DNA of 64,000 bases from JBMNGG01 sp050949705 (GCA_050949705.1 JBMNGG010000003.1:124001-188000); one strand, 5' to 3'. Positions 1-9,320 are shown, numbered from the stretch's first letter. Notes: generated by a model not told the origin, from the letters alone. Translations and numbers: made by a program.

Positions 1-1
1 G

Positions 2-274
2 GCGCTCCCCAAAGACCCTCCTATGCCAGCTGTATCTACAGGTATAGTTGTTCCTGTGTTCTACACTACTGGAAATCCCAGGACTTATGCTAAAGCTCAA
101 GATGAAATAGACTTTAATTGTGGCACAGTTATAGATAAAGGGGAGACTATACAACGAGCTGGGAAAAGGCTAATTAACGAGATACGAATGATAGCTTCGG
201 GAAAACTAACAAAAATGGAAACATGGAACTACGATGATCCCGCGGAAATATATTTAAGAGGGCCTAAACTGTAA
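2..274 (+). CDS. UxaA-type (altronate/galactarate dehydratase family) protein, C-terminal end
   Basis: The frame is already open at the window edge, so only about the last 90 residues are present. The visible tail carries TTGNPRTY, DFNCGTVIDKGETI and ASGKLTK, the pattern at the C-terminus of the large chain of the altronate/galactarate dehydratase family. These cytoplasmic enzymes dehydrate sugar acids and related hydroxy acids. The substrate cannot be read from the tail. The gene lies 114 bp upstream of a branched-chain amino-acid transporter on the same strand with no obvious terminator between them, so it may belong to the same catabolic locus. The family call is fairly safe and the specific activity is not. 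Confidence 0.7.
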   Translation, partial: ALPKDPPMPAVSTGIVVPVFYTTGNPRTYAKAQDEIDFNCGTVIDKGETIQRAGKRLINEIRMIASGKLTKMETWNYDDPAEIYLRGPKL

Positions 275-388
275 TGTAACCTACAAAGCTCATGCAAATT
301 ATTATTTGTGATAAGGGGGGATGTGCTAGGGTAAGAAAACTGGAAATAATGTTGTTTTAAAAACATAGAATTTTAGGGGGAGAGAAAG

Positions 389-1549
389 GTGAAGAAAAGT
401 AAGGTTTGGATTTTAAGCCTAGTTGTTTGTTTGCTTGTGATGATGCTTTTAAGTGGTTGTGGAGGTCAACAGGCGGAAGTGGTTGAGGAAGAAAGTGAAG
501 AGATAGTAATAGGTATATATTTACCAATGACCGGGGCCAATGCGGCAGGAGGCCAGATGTCCATGGAAGGAATAAACTTGGCCTTAGAACAAAAAGGTGA
601 AGTATTGGGCAAAAAAATAAAGACAGTCCTTGTGGATGACAAGAGTGACAAGGTTGAGGCTGCTAATGCTGTTACTCGGTTAATAGACAAGGAAAAGGCT
701 GTGGCTATTATAGGCAGTTATTCAAGCTCTCTCGCCATCCCCGGAAGTGAAGTGGCAAACAAAGCTAAAATACCCATGATGGCGAATACTGCAACTAACC
801 CACTGGTCACCCAAGGTAAAGAGTATTGTTTTAGAGCATGTTTTATAGACCCACTTCAAGGAACAGCTCTAGCGAACTTCTCTGTAGAACATTTGAATGC
901 AAAATCAGCTATGATAATTCTTGACAGGGCAAACGATTATTCTGTGGGTCTTGCAAATTTCTTCAAGGAAGCTTTTGAAAAAGCTACGGGTTCTGAGGTA
1001 GAAGAATTGAAGTATAACAGCGGTGATCAAGATTTTTCAGCTCAACTTACAATGGTTAAGAGCAAGAACCCCGATGTACTGTTTATTCCAGCTGGGAATT
1101 ACGGTGATGCTGGCTTAATAGCAAAACAGGCTAGAGACTTGGGTATAACTAGTGCATTTATGGGCGGAGATACTTGGGATACCCCAGAGTTCGCTCAAAT
1201 TGGCGGGGAGGCAATAGAAGGCAGCTACTTTAGTACTCACTTTGATCCTGAACAGACTACCGAATCGGCTAAAGCCTATTGCCAAGCTTTTGAAAAGAAA
1301 TACGACAAAAAGTCAAGTTCTGCTGCAGCCCTGAGTTATGACGCATATATGTTGGTGGTAGATGCTATAGAACGGGCTGGGTCAGCAGAACCTGAAGCCA
1401 TAAAAGATGCATTAGCTGCCACAAAGGATTATCCGGGTGTAACAGGGGTTATTAATTTCGACGAGAACAATAATCCTGTAAAAGATGTAGTAATAGAACA
1501 GATAAAGGATGGAAAATTCAACTTTTTAACATCGGTTAGACCACACTAA
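389..1549 (+). CDS. livK: Branched-chain amino-acid ABC transporter substrate-binding lipoprotein
   Basis: This is the extracytoplasmic receptor of a LIV-type ABC importer. The GTG start follows an AGGGGGAGAG ribosome site. The N-terminus is a lipoprotein signal: KKSK, a hydrophobic stretch, then LSGC with the lipidated Cys at residue 24. The mature part has the family's periplasmic-binding fold markers (IGIYLPMTGANAAGGQ near the start, then DDKSDKVEAANAVTRLI). Length (386 aa) is normal. It heads a five-gene livK-H-M-G-F order. A stem-loop separates it from livH, a common way to keep more mRNA for the binding protein than for the permease. The ligand could be Leu/Ile/Val or another small amide or acid, since this family is broad. 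Confidence 0.9.
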   Translation: MKKSKVWILSLVVCLLVMMLLSGCGGQQAEVVEEESEEIVIGIYLPMTGANAAGGQMSMEGINLALEQKGEVLGKKIKTVLVDDKSDKVEAANAVTRLIDKEKAVAIIGSYSSSLAIPGSEVANKAKIPMMANTATNPLVTQGKEYCFRACFIDPLQGTALANFSVEHLNAKSAMIILDRANDYSVGLANFFKEAFEKATGSEVEELKYNSGDQDFSAQLTMVKSKNPDVLFIPAGNYGDAGLIAKQARDLGITSAFMGGDTWDTPEFAQIGGEAIEGSYFSTHFDPEQTTESAKAYCQAFEKKYDKKSSSAAALSYDAYMLVVDAIERAGSAEPEAIKDALAATKDYPGVTGVINFDENNNPVKDVVIEQIKDGKFNFLTSVRPH

Positions 1550-1595
1550 AGAATCATTATATCTGTAAAAATTAACAATAACTGACAATAATCTC

Positions 1596-1647
1596 ACTGC
1601 AGAAACATCATAATACTCTCTGCTAGTGTGTAAGGTGTTTCTGCAGT
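1596..1647 (+). promoter_or_regulatory. Intercistronic stem-loop between livK and livH
   Basis: Two perfect 12-nt inverted arms (ACTGCAGAAACA and its complement) enclose a loop of about 28 nt. No T-run follows, so it is not a classical intrinsic terminator. Its position just after the binding-protein gene and before the permease gene fits a transcript-stabilising or partial-termination hairpin. The function is inferred from position. Confidence 0.6.
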
Positions 1648-1679
1648 TTGATTAATATTTGTCATCGGAGGCTTCAATT

Positions 1680-2579
1680 ATGACTCTATCACTCTTTTTA
1701 CAGAATCTCATCAATGGTATCACCGTAGGTAGCATGTATGCACTTATTGCCATTGGCTATACAATGGTATACGGGATTATAAGATTAATCAACTTCGCAC
1801 ACGGTGATATCATTATGCTAGCAGCATATTTTGTTTTCTTTGGCCTCGAAATATTCTATTTACCCTGGTGGATTTCGGTTATTTGCTCAATCATACTCAC
1901 AGCACTGACAGGTATGTTAATAGAAAAGGTTGCTTATAGGCCCATTAGACAGATTAATGCTCCTAGGATGTCTTTGCTAATATCTGCTGTAGGTGTATCC
2001 TACTTCTTGGAGAATGTAGCTATTGTTGTTTTTGGCGGAAGGTCTAAGTCTTTTTATACGCCTGCGGTTTTTACTCATGTTATTAAGACGGGAGAATTAT
2101 CCATTCCTCAACTGGGTATTATCATTCCAATAGTTACGGCAATTATCCTGATAATACTTGTCTACTTAGTGAATCATACAGTTATGGGTATGTCAATGAG
2201 GGCTTGTGCCAGGGATGTAGACACAGCTAGGCTTATGGGTATCGATGTGGACAGAGTTATTGCTCTTACTTTTTGTATTGGGTCGGCTTTAGCAGCTATT
2301 GGAGGCATTATGTGGGGATTGAGATATCCTCAGATACATCCTTTGATAGGTTTAATGCCTGGCTTAAAATGCTTTATAGCGGCAGTGGTAGGAGGAATAG
2401 GCAATATTCCGGGTGCAGTATTGGGTGGATTGCTGATGGGTCTCGGTGAGATAATGCTGGTAGCAGCAATGCCTGCATTATCAGGTTATCGAGATGCATT
2501 TGCTTTTATAATCCTAATACTGATTTTACTATTTAAGCCTACTGGTATTTTGGGCGAAAAAATTGCGGAAAAGGTGTAG
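1680..2579 (+). CDS. livH: Branched-chain amino-acid ABC transporter permease LivH
   Basis: One of the two membrane subunits of the LIV importer. The chosen ATG is 8 nt after GGAGG; an upstream in-frame TTG would add seven residues but has no ribosome site. The start SLFLQNLINGITVGSMYALIAIGYTMVYG cannot be mistaken for another family: its segments LINGITVGSMYALIAIG and MVYGIIRLINFAHGDI are LivH hallmarks. ARDVDTARLMGIDVDR is the cytoplasmic coupling region that contacts the ATPases. The 299-aa length is typical, with about eight membrane segments. It directly abuts livM. Confidence 0.93.
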   Translation: MTLSLFLQNLINGITVGSMYALIAIGYTMVYGIIRLINFAHGDIIMLAAYFVFFGLEIFYLPWWISVICSIILTALTGMLIEKVAYRPIRQINAPRMSLLISAVGVSYFLENVAIVVFGGRSKSFYTPAVFTHVIKTGELSIPQLGIIIPIVTAIILIILVYLVNHTVMGMSMRACARDVDTARLMGIDVDRVIALTFCIGSALAAIGGIMWGLRYPQIHPLIGLMPGLKCFIAAVVGGIGNIPGAVLGGLLMGLGEIMLVAAMPALSGYRDAFAFIILILILLFKPTGILGEKIAEKV

Positions 2580-2582
2580 GTG

Positions 2583-3641
2583 ATGAAATTGAAGAGCAGA
2601 AAGGAAATCATGTTGACAATTCTCGCCATCGCCCTGTTATTTTTGTTTATCTTTTGGGCCCAAGGGAACCTTGATGCATATAAAATAAGGATACTTAATT
2701 TATGTGCAATAAACATTATACTTGCTCTCAGTTTAAACCTTACCAACGGTTTCACGGGATTGTTTTCCCTAGGGACAGCTGGGTTTATGTCCATTGGTGC
2801 ATATACGAGTGCCATACTTACCATGAGCCGGGAAGCTAAAGAAATGAATTTTTTCATGCAACCCATGGAGCCGAGCCTTTTAAATATCAATGCCCCATTT
2901 ATTGTTGCATTATTATTGGCTGGTGCATTTGCGGCTATAGTTGGTTTCCTCGTAGGCGCACCTGTATTAAAACTTAGGGGAGACTATCTCGCTATTGCTA
3001 CCTTAGGTTTTGGAGAAATAATAGCAGTTCTATTTACTAATACTCAATCTATTACTAATGGGGCGCTAGGCCTTAAAGGCCTGCCGCAGTATACAAATCT
3101 TTATTGGAGTTGGGGCATTGCGGTTATTGTAATCTTAGGTCTTGTTAATCTTGTTAACTCCAGCTATGGCCGAGCCTTTAAAGCCATAAGAGAAGACGAA
3201 ACTGCTGCTCAAGCAATGGGGATCAATCTTTTTAAACACAAAACACTTGTTTTCTCCTTAAGCGCTTTTATTGCTGGCATAGGGGGAGCACTGTTGGCAA
3301 ATTTATTATCAACAATAGATCCGACCATGTTTAGGTTTTTTTACACATATCAGGTACTTCTCATAGTAGTTTTAGGAGGTCTGGGCAGTATAACGGGTTC
3401 GGTTTTATCAGGATGTATAATGGCTATATTGATGGAAGCCTTGCGTTCTGTTGAGTCCACCCTTGATTTAGGTTTTGTGGTTATACCCGGAATTCCTGGT
3501 ATGCGAATGGTTATATTTTCACTCATACTAATTTGCGTAGTAATATTTTTGCGCAATGGTATTATGGGGGAAAATGAAATATCATGGAAGAGCATCTTAG
3601 CCGGAAGGGGGAGAGACCGACATGAGTCTACTAAATGTTAA
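2583..3641 (+). CDS. livM: Branched-chain amino-acid ABC transporter permease LivM
   Basis: Second membrane subunit of the LIV importer. Family signatures include ALSLNLTNGFTGLFSLG, KLRGDYLAIATLGFGEI and the coupling helix FKAIREDETAAQAMGIN, with many hydrophobic segments over 352 aa. The start is ATG; a GTG one codon earlier overlaps the same ribosome site (AAAAGGTGTAGG). The 3' end overlaps livG by 20 bp, indicating translational coupling. Confidence 0.93.
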   Translation: MKLKSRKEIMLTILAIALLFLFIFWAQGNLDAYKIRILNLCAINIILALSLNLTNGFTGLFSLGTAGFMSIGAYTSAILTMSREAKEMNFFMQPMEPSLLNINAPFIVALLLAGAFAAIVGFLVGAPVLKLRGDYLAIATLGFGEIIAVLFTNTQSITNGALGLKGLPQYTNLYWSWGIAVIVILGLVNLVNSSYGRAFKAIREDETAAQAMGINLFKHKTLVFSLSAFIAGIGGALLANLLSTIDPTMFRFFYTYQVLLIVVLGGLGSITGSVLSGCIMAILMEALRSVESTLDLGFVVIPGIPGMRMVIFSLILICVVIFLRNGIMGENEISWKSILAGRGRDRHESTKC

Positions 3642-4392
3642 CAATATAACTATAAAATTTGGAGGTCTTACCGCCGTATCAAACTTTAACCTCAAAATAG
3701 AACAGGGTGAGATTGTAGGATTAATTGGGCCGAATGGTGCTGGAAAGACTACTGCTTTTAATGCTATTACCGGCATTTGCACCCCGACTTCAGGTAATAT
3801 TAGTTTTGGCAACCAGGAGATTACAAATCTAATTCCGGATAATATTACAAAACTCGGTATTGCCAGGACCTTTCAGAACATAAGACTTTTTCAGAACATG
3901 TCAGTACTACAAAATGTCATGGTCGGTCATCATTTAAGATTAAAATCCTCATTTGTGTCAGCAACATTGCGTCTACCTTCCTATATGAGGGAGGAGCAAT
4001 TAATAGAAGAGGAGACTCGGGAACTCTTAAAAAGAGTAAATTTATATAATATGATGGATGAAAAAGCTGGGTCACTGCCTTATGGTCAACAGAGAAGGTT
4101 AGAAATAGCAAGGGCACTGGCTACAAAACCAAAATTGTTGTTGCTGGATGAGCCGGCCGCAGGTATGAACCCCCAAGAATCCAAAGAGTTGATGGAGTTT
4201 ATTAAGGAGCTCAGAGACAACTTTGGTCTAACAATACTAATGATAGAACATCAAATGGCAGTTATTATGGGTGTATGTGAGAGAATTCTGGTACTGGATC
4301 ATGGTGTGACTATTGCCGAGGGCAACCCGGCTCAGATACAGGGGAATCAGAGAGTTATTGAAGCTTATCTGGGGGTGGACGAAGATGCTTGA
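3622..4392 (+). CDS. livG: Branched-chain amino-acid ABC transporter ATPase LivG
   Basis: Cytoplasmic ATPase that pairs with LivF to power the importer. Walker A is GPNGAGKT (around residue 36). The signature region is the LivG-type YGQQRRLEIARAL instead of LSGGQ, and Walker B is LLLLDEPAAGM. The LivG-specific ARTFQNIRLFQNMSVLQNV stretch is present. Length is 256 aa, as usual. A GGGGGAGAG ribosome site lies inside the end of livM. Confidence 0.95.
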   Translation: MSLLNVNNITIKFGGLTAVSNFNLKIEQGEIVGLIGPNGAGKTTAFNAITGICTPTSGNISFGNQEITNLIPDNITKLGIARTFQNIRLFQNMSVLQNVMVGHHLRLKSSFVSATLRLPSYMREEQLIEEETRELLKRVNLYNMMDEKAGSLPYGQQRRLEIARALATKPKLLLLDEPAAGMNPQESKELMEFIKELRDNFGLTILMIEHQMAVIMGVCERILVLDHGVTIAEGNPAQIQGNQRVIEAYLGVDEDA

Positions 4393-5089
4393 GATTGCCG
4401 AGCTTAATGTAAGATATGGAGGAATTCATGCAGTTAGAGGTGTTAATTTAACAGTGCCTCAAGGCAGTATAGTCACTCTCGTAGGTGCCAATGGTGCGGG
4501 GAAAAGCTCTATATTGCGGGCTATATGTAACCTTGTAAAAAACACGGGTAGTCTGAAATTTCTAGGAGATGATATATCCAAACTAACAACGAAAGACATT
4601 GTTGAACGCGGGATTACGATGGTTCCTGAAGGTAGACGTGTATTTCCAGACATGACTACTTACGAAAATCTTATATTAGGTGCTTATACTAGAAGGAAGG
4701 ATATAAAAAAAGTAAAAAAAGATATAGAAATGGTATATGACCTCTTTCCTAGATTAAAGGAGAGAGAAACGCAACTGGCTGGTACTTTATCCGGAGGAGA
4801 ACAACAGATGCTAGCAGTGGGTAGAGCCTTAATGTCAAAACCAAAGCTCATGATGTTAGATGAACCGTCAATGGGTCTAGCACCTATTTTGGTTAGTGAA
4901 ATATTTAATATTATACGCAGGATAAGGGAAGACGGAGTAACAATACTATTGATAGAACAAAATGCCCGAATGGCTTTGAAGATAGCTGATTATGCCTATG
5001 TCCTTGAGACAGGCTGTATAAGTCTATCGGGCACGGGAAAGGAACTCCTGAAAAATGATAGTGTCCAAAAAGCTTATTTAGGTGCATAA
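4385..5089 (+). CDS. livF: Branched-chain amino-acid ABC transporter ATPase LivF
   Basis: Second ATPase of the LIV importer. The start was set at the ATG that follows GGGGGTGG and overlaps livG by 8 bp. This gives 234 aa beginning MLEIAELNVRYGGIHAV, the standard LivF start; a longer frame upstream lies within livG. Walker A is GANGAGKS, the signature is LSGGEQQMLAVGRAL, and Walker B is LMMLDEPSMGLAP. The MVPEGRRVFPDMTTYENL motif is diagnostic of LivF. Only 60 bp and no terminator precede the oxidoreductase gene, so the transcript probably continues. Confidence 0.95.
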   Translation: MLEIAELNVRYGGIHAVRGVNLTVPQGSIVTLVGANGAGKSSILRAICNLVKNTGSLKFLGDDISKLTTKDIVERGITMVPEGRRVFPDMTTYENLILGAYTRRKDIKKVKKDIEMVYDLFPRLKERETQLAGTLSGGEQQMLAVGRALMSKPKLMMLDEPSMGLAPILVSEIFNIIRRIREDGVTILLIEQNARMALKIADYAYVLETGCISLSGTGKELLKNDSVQKAYLGA

Positions 5090-5149
5090 AATCTATAAAA
5101 ATATAGTTAATATTGAATTAAATACAATAAACCATAGGGGGTAAAGCGC

Positions 5150-6997
5150 ATGGCTAAAGGATATATGGGAAGAATCCTAAGGGTTGACTTGAGTAACAAT
5201 ACCCTTAGGGATGAAAAGATCGGAGAGGATCTCTATCGCAAATATATTGGCGGTGTGGGATTACAAGCATACTATTTATATAAAGAAACTGATGACAAAA
5301 CTGATCCCCTAGGTCCTGAAAATCGCCTTATGTTTATGGTCGGTCCTTATACTGGTACCGGAATACCTTCTAGTGGGCGTCATTCTATAGTTGCTAAATC
5401 TCCATTGACAGGCATTTGGGGTGAGGCTGATGTGGGAGGACATTGGGGTTTAGGTTTGAAAGGCACTGGGTATGACGGAATAATTGTCCAGGGTGCGTCG
5501 GATAAACCTGTTTATATATATATAGATGAAGATGGTGCGCATATTGAAGATGCCGGAGATATCTGGGGCAAGGATACTTACGAAACTGATGCTTTGTTAA
5601 AGCAAAAATATGGTAACAATATTGTAGTCCAATCAATAGGGCAAGCTGGAGAAAGGCAGATTAAAATAGCTTGTATTATGACCGATGGAAAAGATGCTCG
5701 GGCAGGAGGACGTTGCGGGTTAGGGGCTGTAATGGGATCAAAAAAATTAAAGGCAGTGGTGGTTAAGGGACGAAGAAAACCTGAGATACACAATCCTGAG
5801 GCTTTAAGAAAAGAGGTTGTCGAGCTCGCCAAATATCAGAGAGAGAATCGGGGCGGGATGCATGAACATGGTACTGCTGAAGGACTTATTGGCAATGAGC
5901 TTTCCGGAGATTTGCCAATAAAAAACTGGAAACAGGGAGCTTGGGATAGGAAGTCTGAAAAACTAACAGGAGAAGTAATTACTGAAAAGTATCTGACTGA
6001 GGCTTTTCATTGTGGTAATTGTGTTATAGGCTGTGGTAGGACTATAAAGATAGAAGAAGGTAGATATGCTGGTGTTGAAGGTTCGGGTCCAGAATATGAA
6101 ACTATAGCATGTTTAGGAAGCAACCTCTTAGTGGAAGATCTAGAAGCAATATGTAAAGCCAACGAACTTTGTAATCGTTATGGCCTTGACACAATTTCTA
6201 CTGGTGGGGTTATTGGTTTTGCGATGGAATGTTTTGAGCATGACCTGATTAAGGAAGAGGATACTGGTGGTTTGAAATTAGATTGGGGTTCCCCTGAAGT
6301 TTTGATAGAAATGATAAAAATGATAGTAAATAAAAAAGGAATTGGTGAACTTTTAGGAAATGGTGTAAGGGAAGCTGCCAATGTAATAGGTGGTCTTGCC
6401 AAAGAGTTTGCCATAGAAACTAAAGGATTAGAGTTTCCTGCTCATGAACCCCGGGTTTTTAATGGTACAGCTTTGTCCTATGCTACCTCTAATCGAGGAG
6501 CTTGTCATTTGGCTGACTTGGGTAGTAGATTCTATGAGAAGGCACTGGCTATGCCGGAGATTGGTCTCATGGAACCAGCGGGTACTCTAACAGTTGAAGG
6601 TAAAGGTAAAATGATAGCTGGTCTTCAAGATGTTTCGGGTCTATATGACAGTCTAAAGATATGTAAATTTACAGTATGGTTTGGTGTAGATACATCAAAG
6701 CTACTTAAATGGCTCAATATGATAACCGGATGGGATATGACTATGGAAGAATTTTTATTAGCCGGAGAGAGGATATTTAATTTAAAGCGGATTTATAATG
6801 TGAGGTGTGGTATAAGCCGTAAGGATGATACCCTACCACCGAGGATATTAAACAGCATTCGTGGTGAGGGGGGATGTGCAGATCATTTGCCTCCATTAAA
6901 CATAATGCTAAAAGATTACTACGAAGCCCGAAACTGGGATGAGTTTGGAATTCCTAAACCGGATACTTTAGACAGACTGGAAATTTCCAATTTATGA
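5150..6997 (+). CDS. aor: Tungsten-type aldehyde:ferredoxin oxidoreductase
   Basis: Cytoplasmic enzyme interconverting aldehydes and carboxylic acids with ferredoxin as electron carrier, using a bis-pterin tungsten (or molybdenum) cofactor and a [4Fe-4S] cluster. The 615-aa length and the N-terminal GYMGRILRVDLSNNT are typical. The cluster ligands are visible: CGNCVIGC (Cys 288, 291, 295) and a distal Cys near 505 in KICKF. GLGAVMGSKKLKAVVV and SRKDDTLPPRI are also conserved in the family. It sits between a liv importer and a MoaD/ThiS-like protein. This suggests oxidation of aldehydes from amino-acid (Ehrlich-type) breakdown, though the substrate is inferred. Confidence 0.93.
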   Translation: MAKGYMGRILRVDLSNNTLRDEKIGEDLYRKYIGGVGLQAYYLYKETDDKTDPLGPENRLMFMVGPYTGTGIPSSGRHSIVAKSPLTGIWGEADVGGHWGLGLKGTGYDGIIVQGASDKPVYIYIDEDGAHIEDAGDIWGKDTYETDALLKQKYGNNIVVQSIGQAGERQIKIACIMTDGKDARAGGRCGLGAVMGSKKLKAVVVKGRRKPEIHNPEALRKEVVELAKYQRENRGGMHEHGTAEGLIGNELSGDLPIKNWKQGAWDRKSEKLTGEVITEKYLTEAFHCGNCVIGCGRTIKIEEGRYAGVEGSGPEYETIACLGSNLLVEDLEAICKANELCNRYGLDTISTGGVIGFAMECFEHDLIKEEDTGGLKLDWGSPEVLIEMIKMIVNKKGIGELLGNGVREAANVIGGLAKEFAIETKGLEFPAHEPRVFNGTALSYATSNRGACHLADLGSRFYEKALAMPEIGLMEPAGTLTVEGKGKMIAGLQDVSGLYDSLKICKFTVWFGVDTSKLLKWLNMITGWDMTMEEFLLAGERIFNLKRIYNVRCGISRKDDTLPPRILNSIRGEGGCADHLPPLNIMLKDYYEARNWDEFGIPKPDTLDRLEISNL

Positions 6998-7007
6998 GGG
7001 GATACAA

Positions 7008-7241
7008 ATGAAGATAAAAGTCATTTTTAAAGCAAGTTTAAAAAGGTATTCGGGTAATAATGATGGAGTCGTATTTATTGATTTCTTGAAAGGTATGACT
7101 GTTAATGATATACTGGAAAAATTTGAAGTAAACTCACTAGATGTGGGGCTGACATTGGTCAATGGTGCTGCGGTGCCTAAAAATACCGTATTAAAAGAGG
7201 GGGATGTTGTAGAACTGCTTACTATGTTAAAAGGTGGATAA
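7008..7241 (+). CDS. MoaD/ThiS-family sulfur-carrier protein
   Basis: A 77-aa beta-grasp protein ending in Gly-Gly (TMLKGG), the thiocarboxylate-forming tail of MoaD and ThiS proteins. AVPKNTVLKEGDVVELL is the typical C-terminal half. It starts 10 bp after the aldehyde oxidoreductase with its own GAGGGG ribosome site and is followed by a terminator. Family members in this position are thought to supply sulfur for the pterin dithiolene of the neighbouring enzyme. A ThiS-like role cannot be excluded from sequence alone. Confidence 0.85.
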   Translation: MKIKVIFKASLKRYSGNNDGVVFIDFLKGMTVNDILEKFEVNSLDVGLTLVNGAAVPKNTVLKEGDVVELLTMLKGG

Positions 7242-7271
7242 ATAGTTAAGTGAATATAATATCTCTGAATT

Positions 7272-7301
7272 AAAACGGCCATAGTGTATAGGCCGTTTTT
7301 A
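7272..7301 (+). terminator. Intrinsic terminator after the aor locus
   Basis: Stem AAAACGGCC / GGCCGTTTT with a 10-nt loop and trailing T residues, 30 bp after the MoaD-like gene. It closes the liv-aor transcription unit. Confidence 0.9.
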
Positions 7302-7587
7302 TCATTTATCCAAGCAGTTTTTGTAAATAACTACGAAAGAAAAATAGTTTTGAGGAGACCAGTCTTTGAAAACCCTTCTTGACTTTGGAAGCTCTTTGGT
7401 GTCATACCGAATACTACTTATACAGTTAGTATTCTATAAAAGGCATTTGTAATGTTTATATAAAAATGATAAAAGTAATATGCCTTAAATTATAGAATCT
7501 GCCATGAATAAATGTGGGTATTAAGACATCAATTTATGGTGAATTTAATAATGAAAAATCTTTTAATACCAGAAGGGAAGTTGTAAA
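7302..7587. other. Intergenic region, no gene recognised
   Basis: AT-rich stretch before the polyprenyl synthase gene. No ORF with a ribosome site, no RNA family and no convincing -35/-10 pair was found. It presumably contains the promoter of the downstream gene. Confidence 0.4.
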
Positions 7588-8574
7588 TTGCAGAAGAATC
7601 CAAGTATGCAGCCAATACTGGAATCGCCGGATATTGAAACCATGCTTGAAAGTGTAAGAAAGTACATTATTAGCAATATCAACACTTATGATCCTACATT
7701 ACGCAAAATGGCATTGTATTTTGCAAATAATCAAGGGAAAATGCTGCGTCCCACTCTTACACTTACTTGTGGCCTTATAGGAGGCTCAGAAAATGTAAAG
7801 ATGGATGAGCTATATATGGCTGCTGCTGGAGTGGAAATGCTTCATATGTCTGCCTTACTCCATGACGATATATTGGATAAAGCTAAAACAAGGCGGGGTC
7901 AGCCTTCAGTAAATGCGCTTTACGGACAGGACAAAGCCCTTTTATTAGGTGATTATTTCTATTCAAGGGCTTTGCATATTTTGTCCAGGTTGTCCCACAA
8001 ATCAATATTAGAAAAAGCTATTAAAGTCATTGCTCAAATGGTGGAGGGAGAAATAAAGCAGCAAAGACAGGCTTTTGATATTACAACTCAAATTAAAGAT
8101 TATTTAACTATTATCTCATGCAAAACGGCTTCTCTTACGTCTTTTAGTTGCTTTGCCGGGGCACGAATTGCCAATTTAACTGAAGAGCAAATAAGAAGAC
8201 TGGTAAAGATGGGGTTGAATTTGGGGAGAGCTTACCAAATACGTGATGATATTCTTGATTTTTTAAACAAAGAGGATTATATGAAAAAGCCGGCTTCAGA
8301 TATGGAGCAGGGTATAATAACATTGCCTTTAATTTTGCTAATAAAAAAAATCAGTAACACTGAGGATCTAGAAACTTACGATATAAAACATTTTCTTAAG
8401 TTTCCCTTAGATCCTCTGCTAAAAATTGATGCTGCCGGAGAAGCAGCTCAATATGCCAATTATCTACTTTCAGAAGCTATCGAAAGTTTGCGTTTTTTTC
8501 CTCCCTGCAATATTAAACTAAAGTTGCTACAGGTTTTAAATAAAGTCCTCATTAATGAAATATTAATACAATAA
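7588..8574 (+). CDS. Polyprenyl diphosphate synthase (trans-isoprenyl synthase family)
   Basis: Builds linear prenyl diphosphates by head-to-tail condensation of isopentenyl diphosphate. The first aspartate-rich motif is HDDILDKAKTRRG (around residue 90) and the second is RDDILDF (around 215). GKMLRPTLTL is the conserved region upstream of the first motif. The TTG start follows AGAAGGGAAG by about 8 nt; an ATG six codons later is the alternative. At 328 aa it resembles long-chain (heptaprenyl-type) enzymes more than short-chain IspA, but chain length is an inference. No quinone or other isoprenoid gene is adjacent, so its role is unclear. The C-terminal third is more diverged. Confidence 0.85.
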   Translation: MQKNPSMQPILESPDIETMLESVRKYIISNINTYDPTLRKMALYFANNQGKMLRPTLTLTCGLIGGSENVKMDELYMAAAGVEMLHMSALLHDDILDKAKTRRGQPSVNALYGQDKALLLGDYFYSRALHILSRLSHKSILEKAIKVIAQMVEGEIKQQRQAFDITTQIKDYLTIISCKTASLTSFSCFAGARIANLTEEQIRRLVKMGLNLGRAYQIRDDILDFLNKEDYMKKPASDMEQGIITLPLILLIKKISNTEDLETYDIKHFLKFPLDPLLKIDAAGEAAQYANYLLSEAIESLRFFPPCNIKLKLLQVLNKVLINEILIQ

Positions 8575-8654
8575 TACAATAATACACTTTAAAAAAAGTA
8601 TAATCTATAGTAGAATGTATATAGGATTTTTTGTATATTCAGGGAGGTTTTTAT

Positions 8655-9320
8655 ATGTTATCCGACACTAAGGATACTGGCTATTCCCTTAGAGAGAAAA
8701 TATATCATCGACTGAAGAATGCAATATTGGATGGAGTTTATAAACCGGGTGAAAGTCTGATCGAAATGAAGTTAGCTAAGGAGCTAGGAGTCAGTCGCAC
8801 ACCAGTAAGGGAAGCCATTAGGCAACTAGAGCTTGAAGGGTTAGTTTCAAGCATTCCCAACAAAGGCGTTATTGTAGAAGGAGTTACACCCCAAGATGTA
8901 GAGGATATATACACTATTCGCAAGATGATCGAAGGTTTGGCTGCCAGATGGGCTGCAGAAAAGATTAGTGATACACAGTTAACCGATTTAAAAGATATTC
9001 TCGATTTAATTGAGTTTTATACTGAAAAGGGTGAAATAGACAAAGTATCAGAACTAGATTCAAGATTTCATGATGTTATTTTTAAGGCCAGCAACAGTCG
9101 ACCCCTTGAATCAGTTCTAAGCAATTTCCATCACTTTATCCAGCGAGCTCGGTTAGCTTCGGTAAAAACCAGTGGTAGGGCTTTTTATTCTTTGGAAGAA
9201 CATAGAAAGATTTATGAAGCTTTGAGGGCACGTGACCCTGATGCTGCGGAAAAGGCAATGCTACATCATGTCGGAAGTGCCATTTCAAATCTATATCCTT
9301 ATCTGAAAAAAAACAAATAG
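8655..9320 (+). CDS. GntR/FadR-family transcriptional regulator (FCD domain)
   Basis: Ligand-responsive DNA-binding protein. The ATG was chosen because GGGAGG lies 7 nt upstream; an upstream extension has no ribosome site. The N-terminal winged helix contains LREKIYHRLKNAILDG, LAKELGVSRTPVREAIRQL and GLVSSIPNKGVIV, all GntR hallmarks. The C-terminal helical FCD domain has DSRFHDVIF and a downstream His (EEHRKIYEAL, LHHVG), the usual metal and effector site. At 221 aa it is normal. Regulators of this subfamily often control neighbouring organic-acid or amino-acid catabolism, so the dehydratase, liv and aor genes are plausible targets; this is inference. Confidence 0.9.
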   Translation: MLSDTKDTGYSLREKIYHRLKNAILDGVYKPGESLIEMKLAKELGVSRTPVREAIRQLELEGLVSSIPNKGVIVEGVTPQDVEDIYTIRKMIEGLAARWAAEKISDTQLTDLKDILDLIEFYTEKGEIDKVSELDSRFHDVIFKASNSRPLESVLSNFHHFIQRARLASVKTSGRAFYSLEEHRKIYEALRARDPDAAEKAMLHHVGSAISNLYPYLKKNK

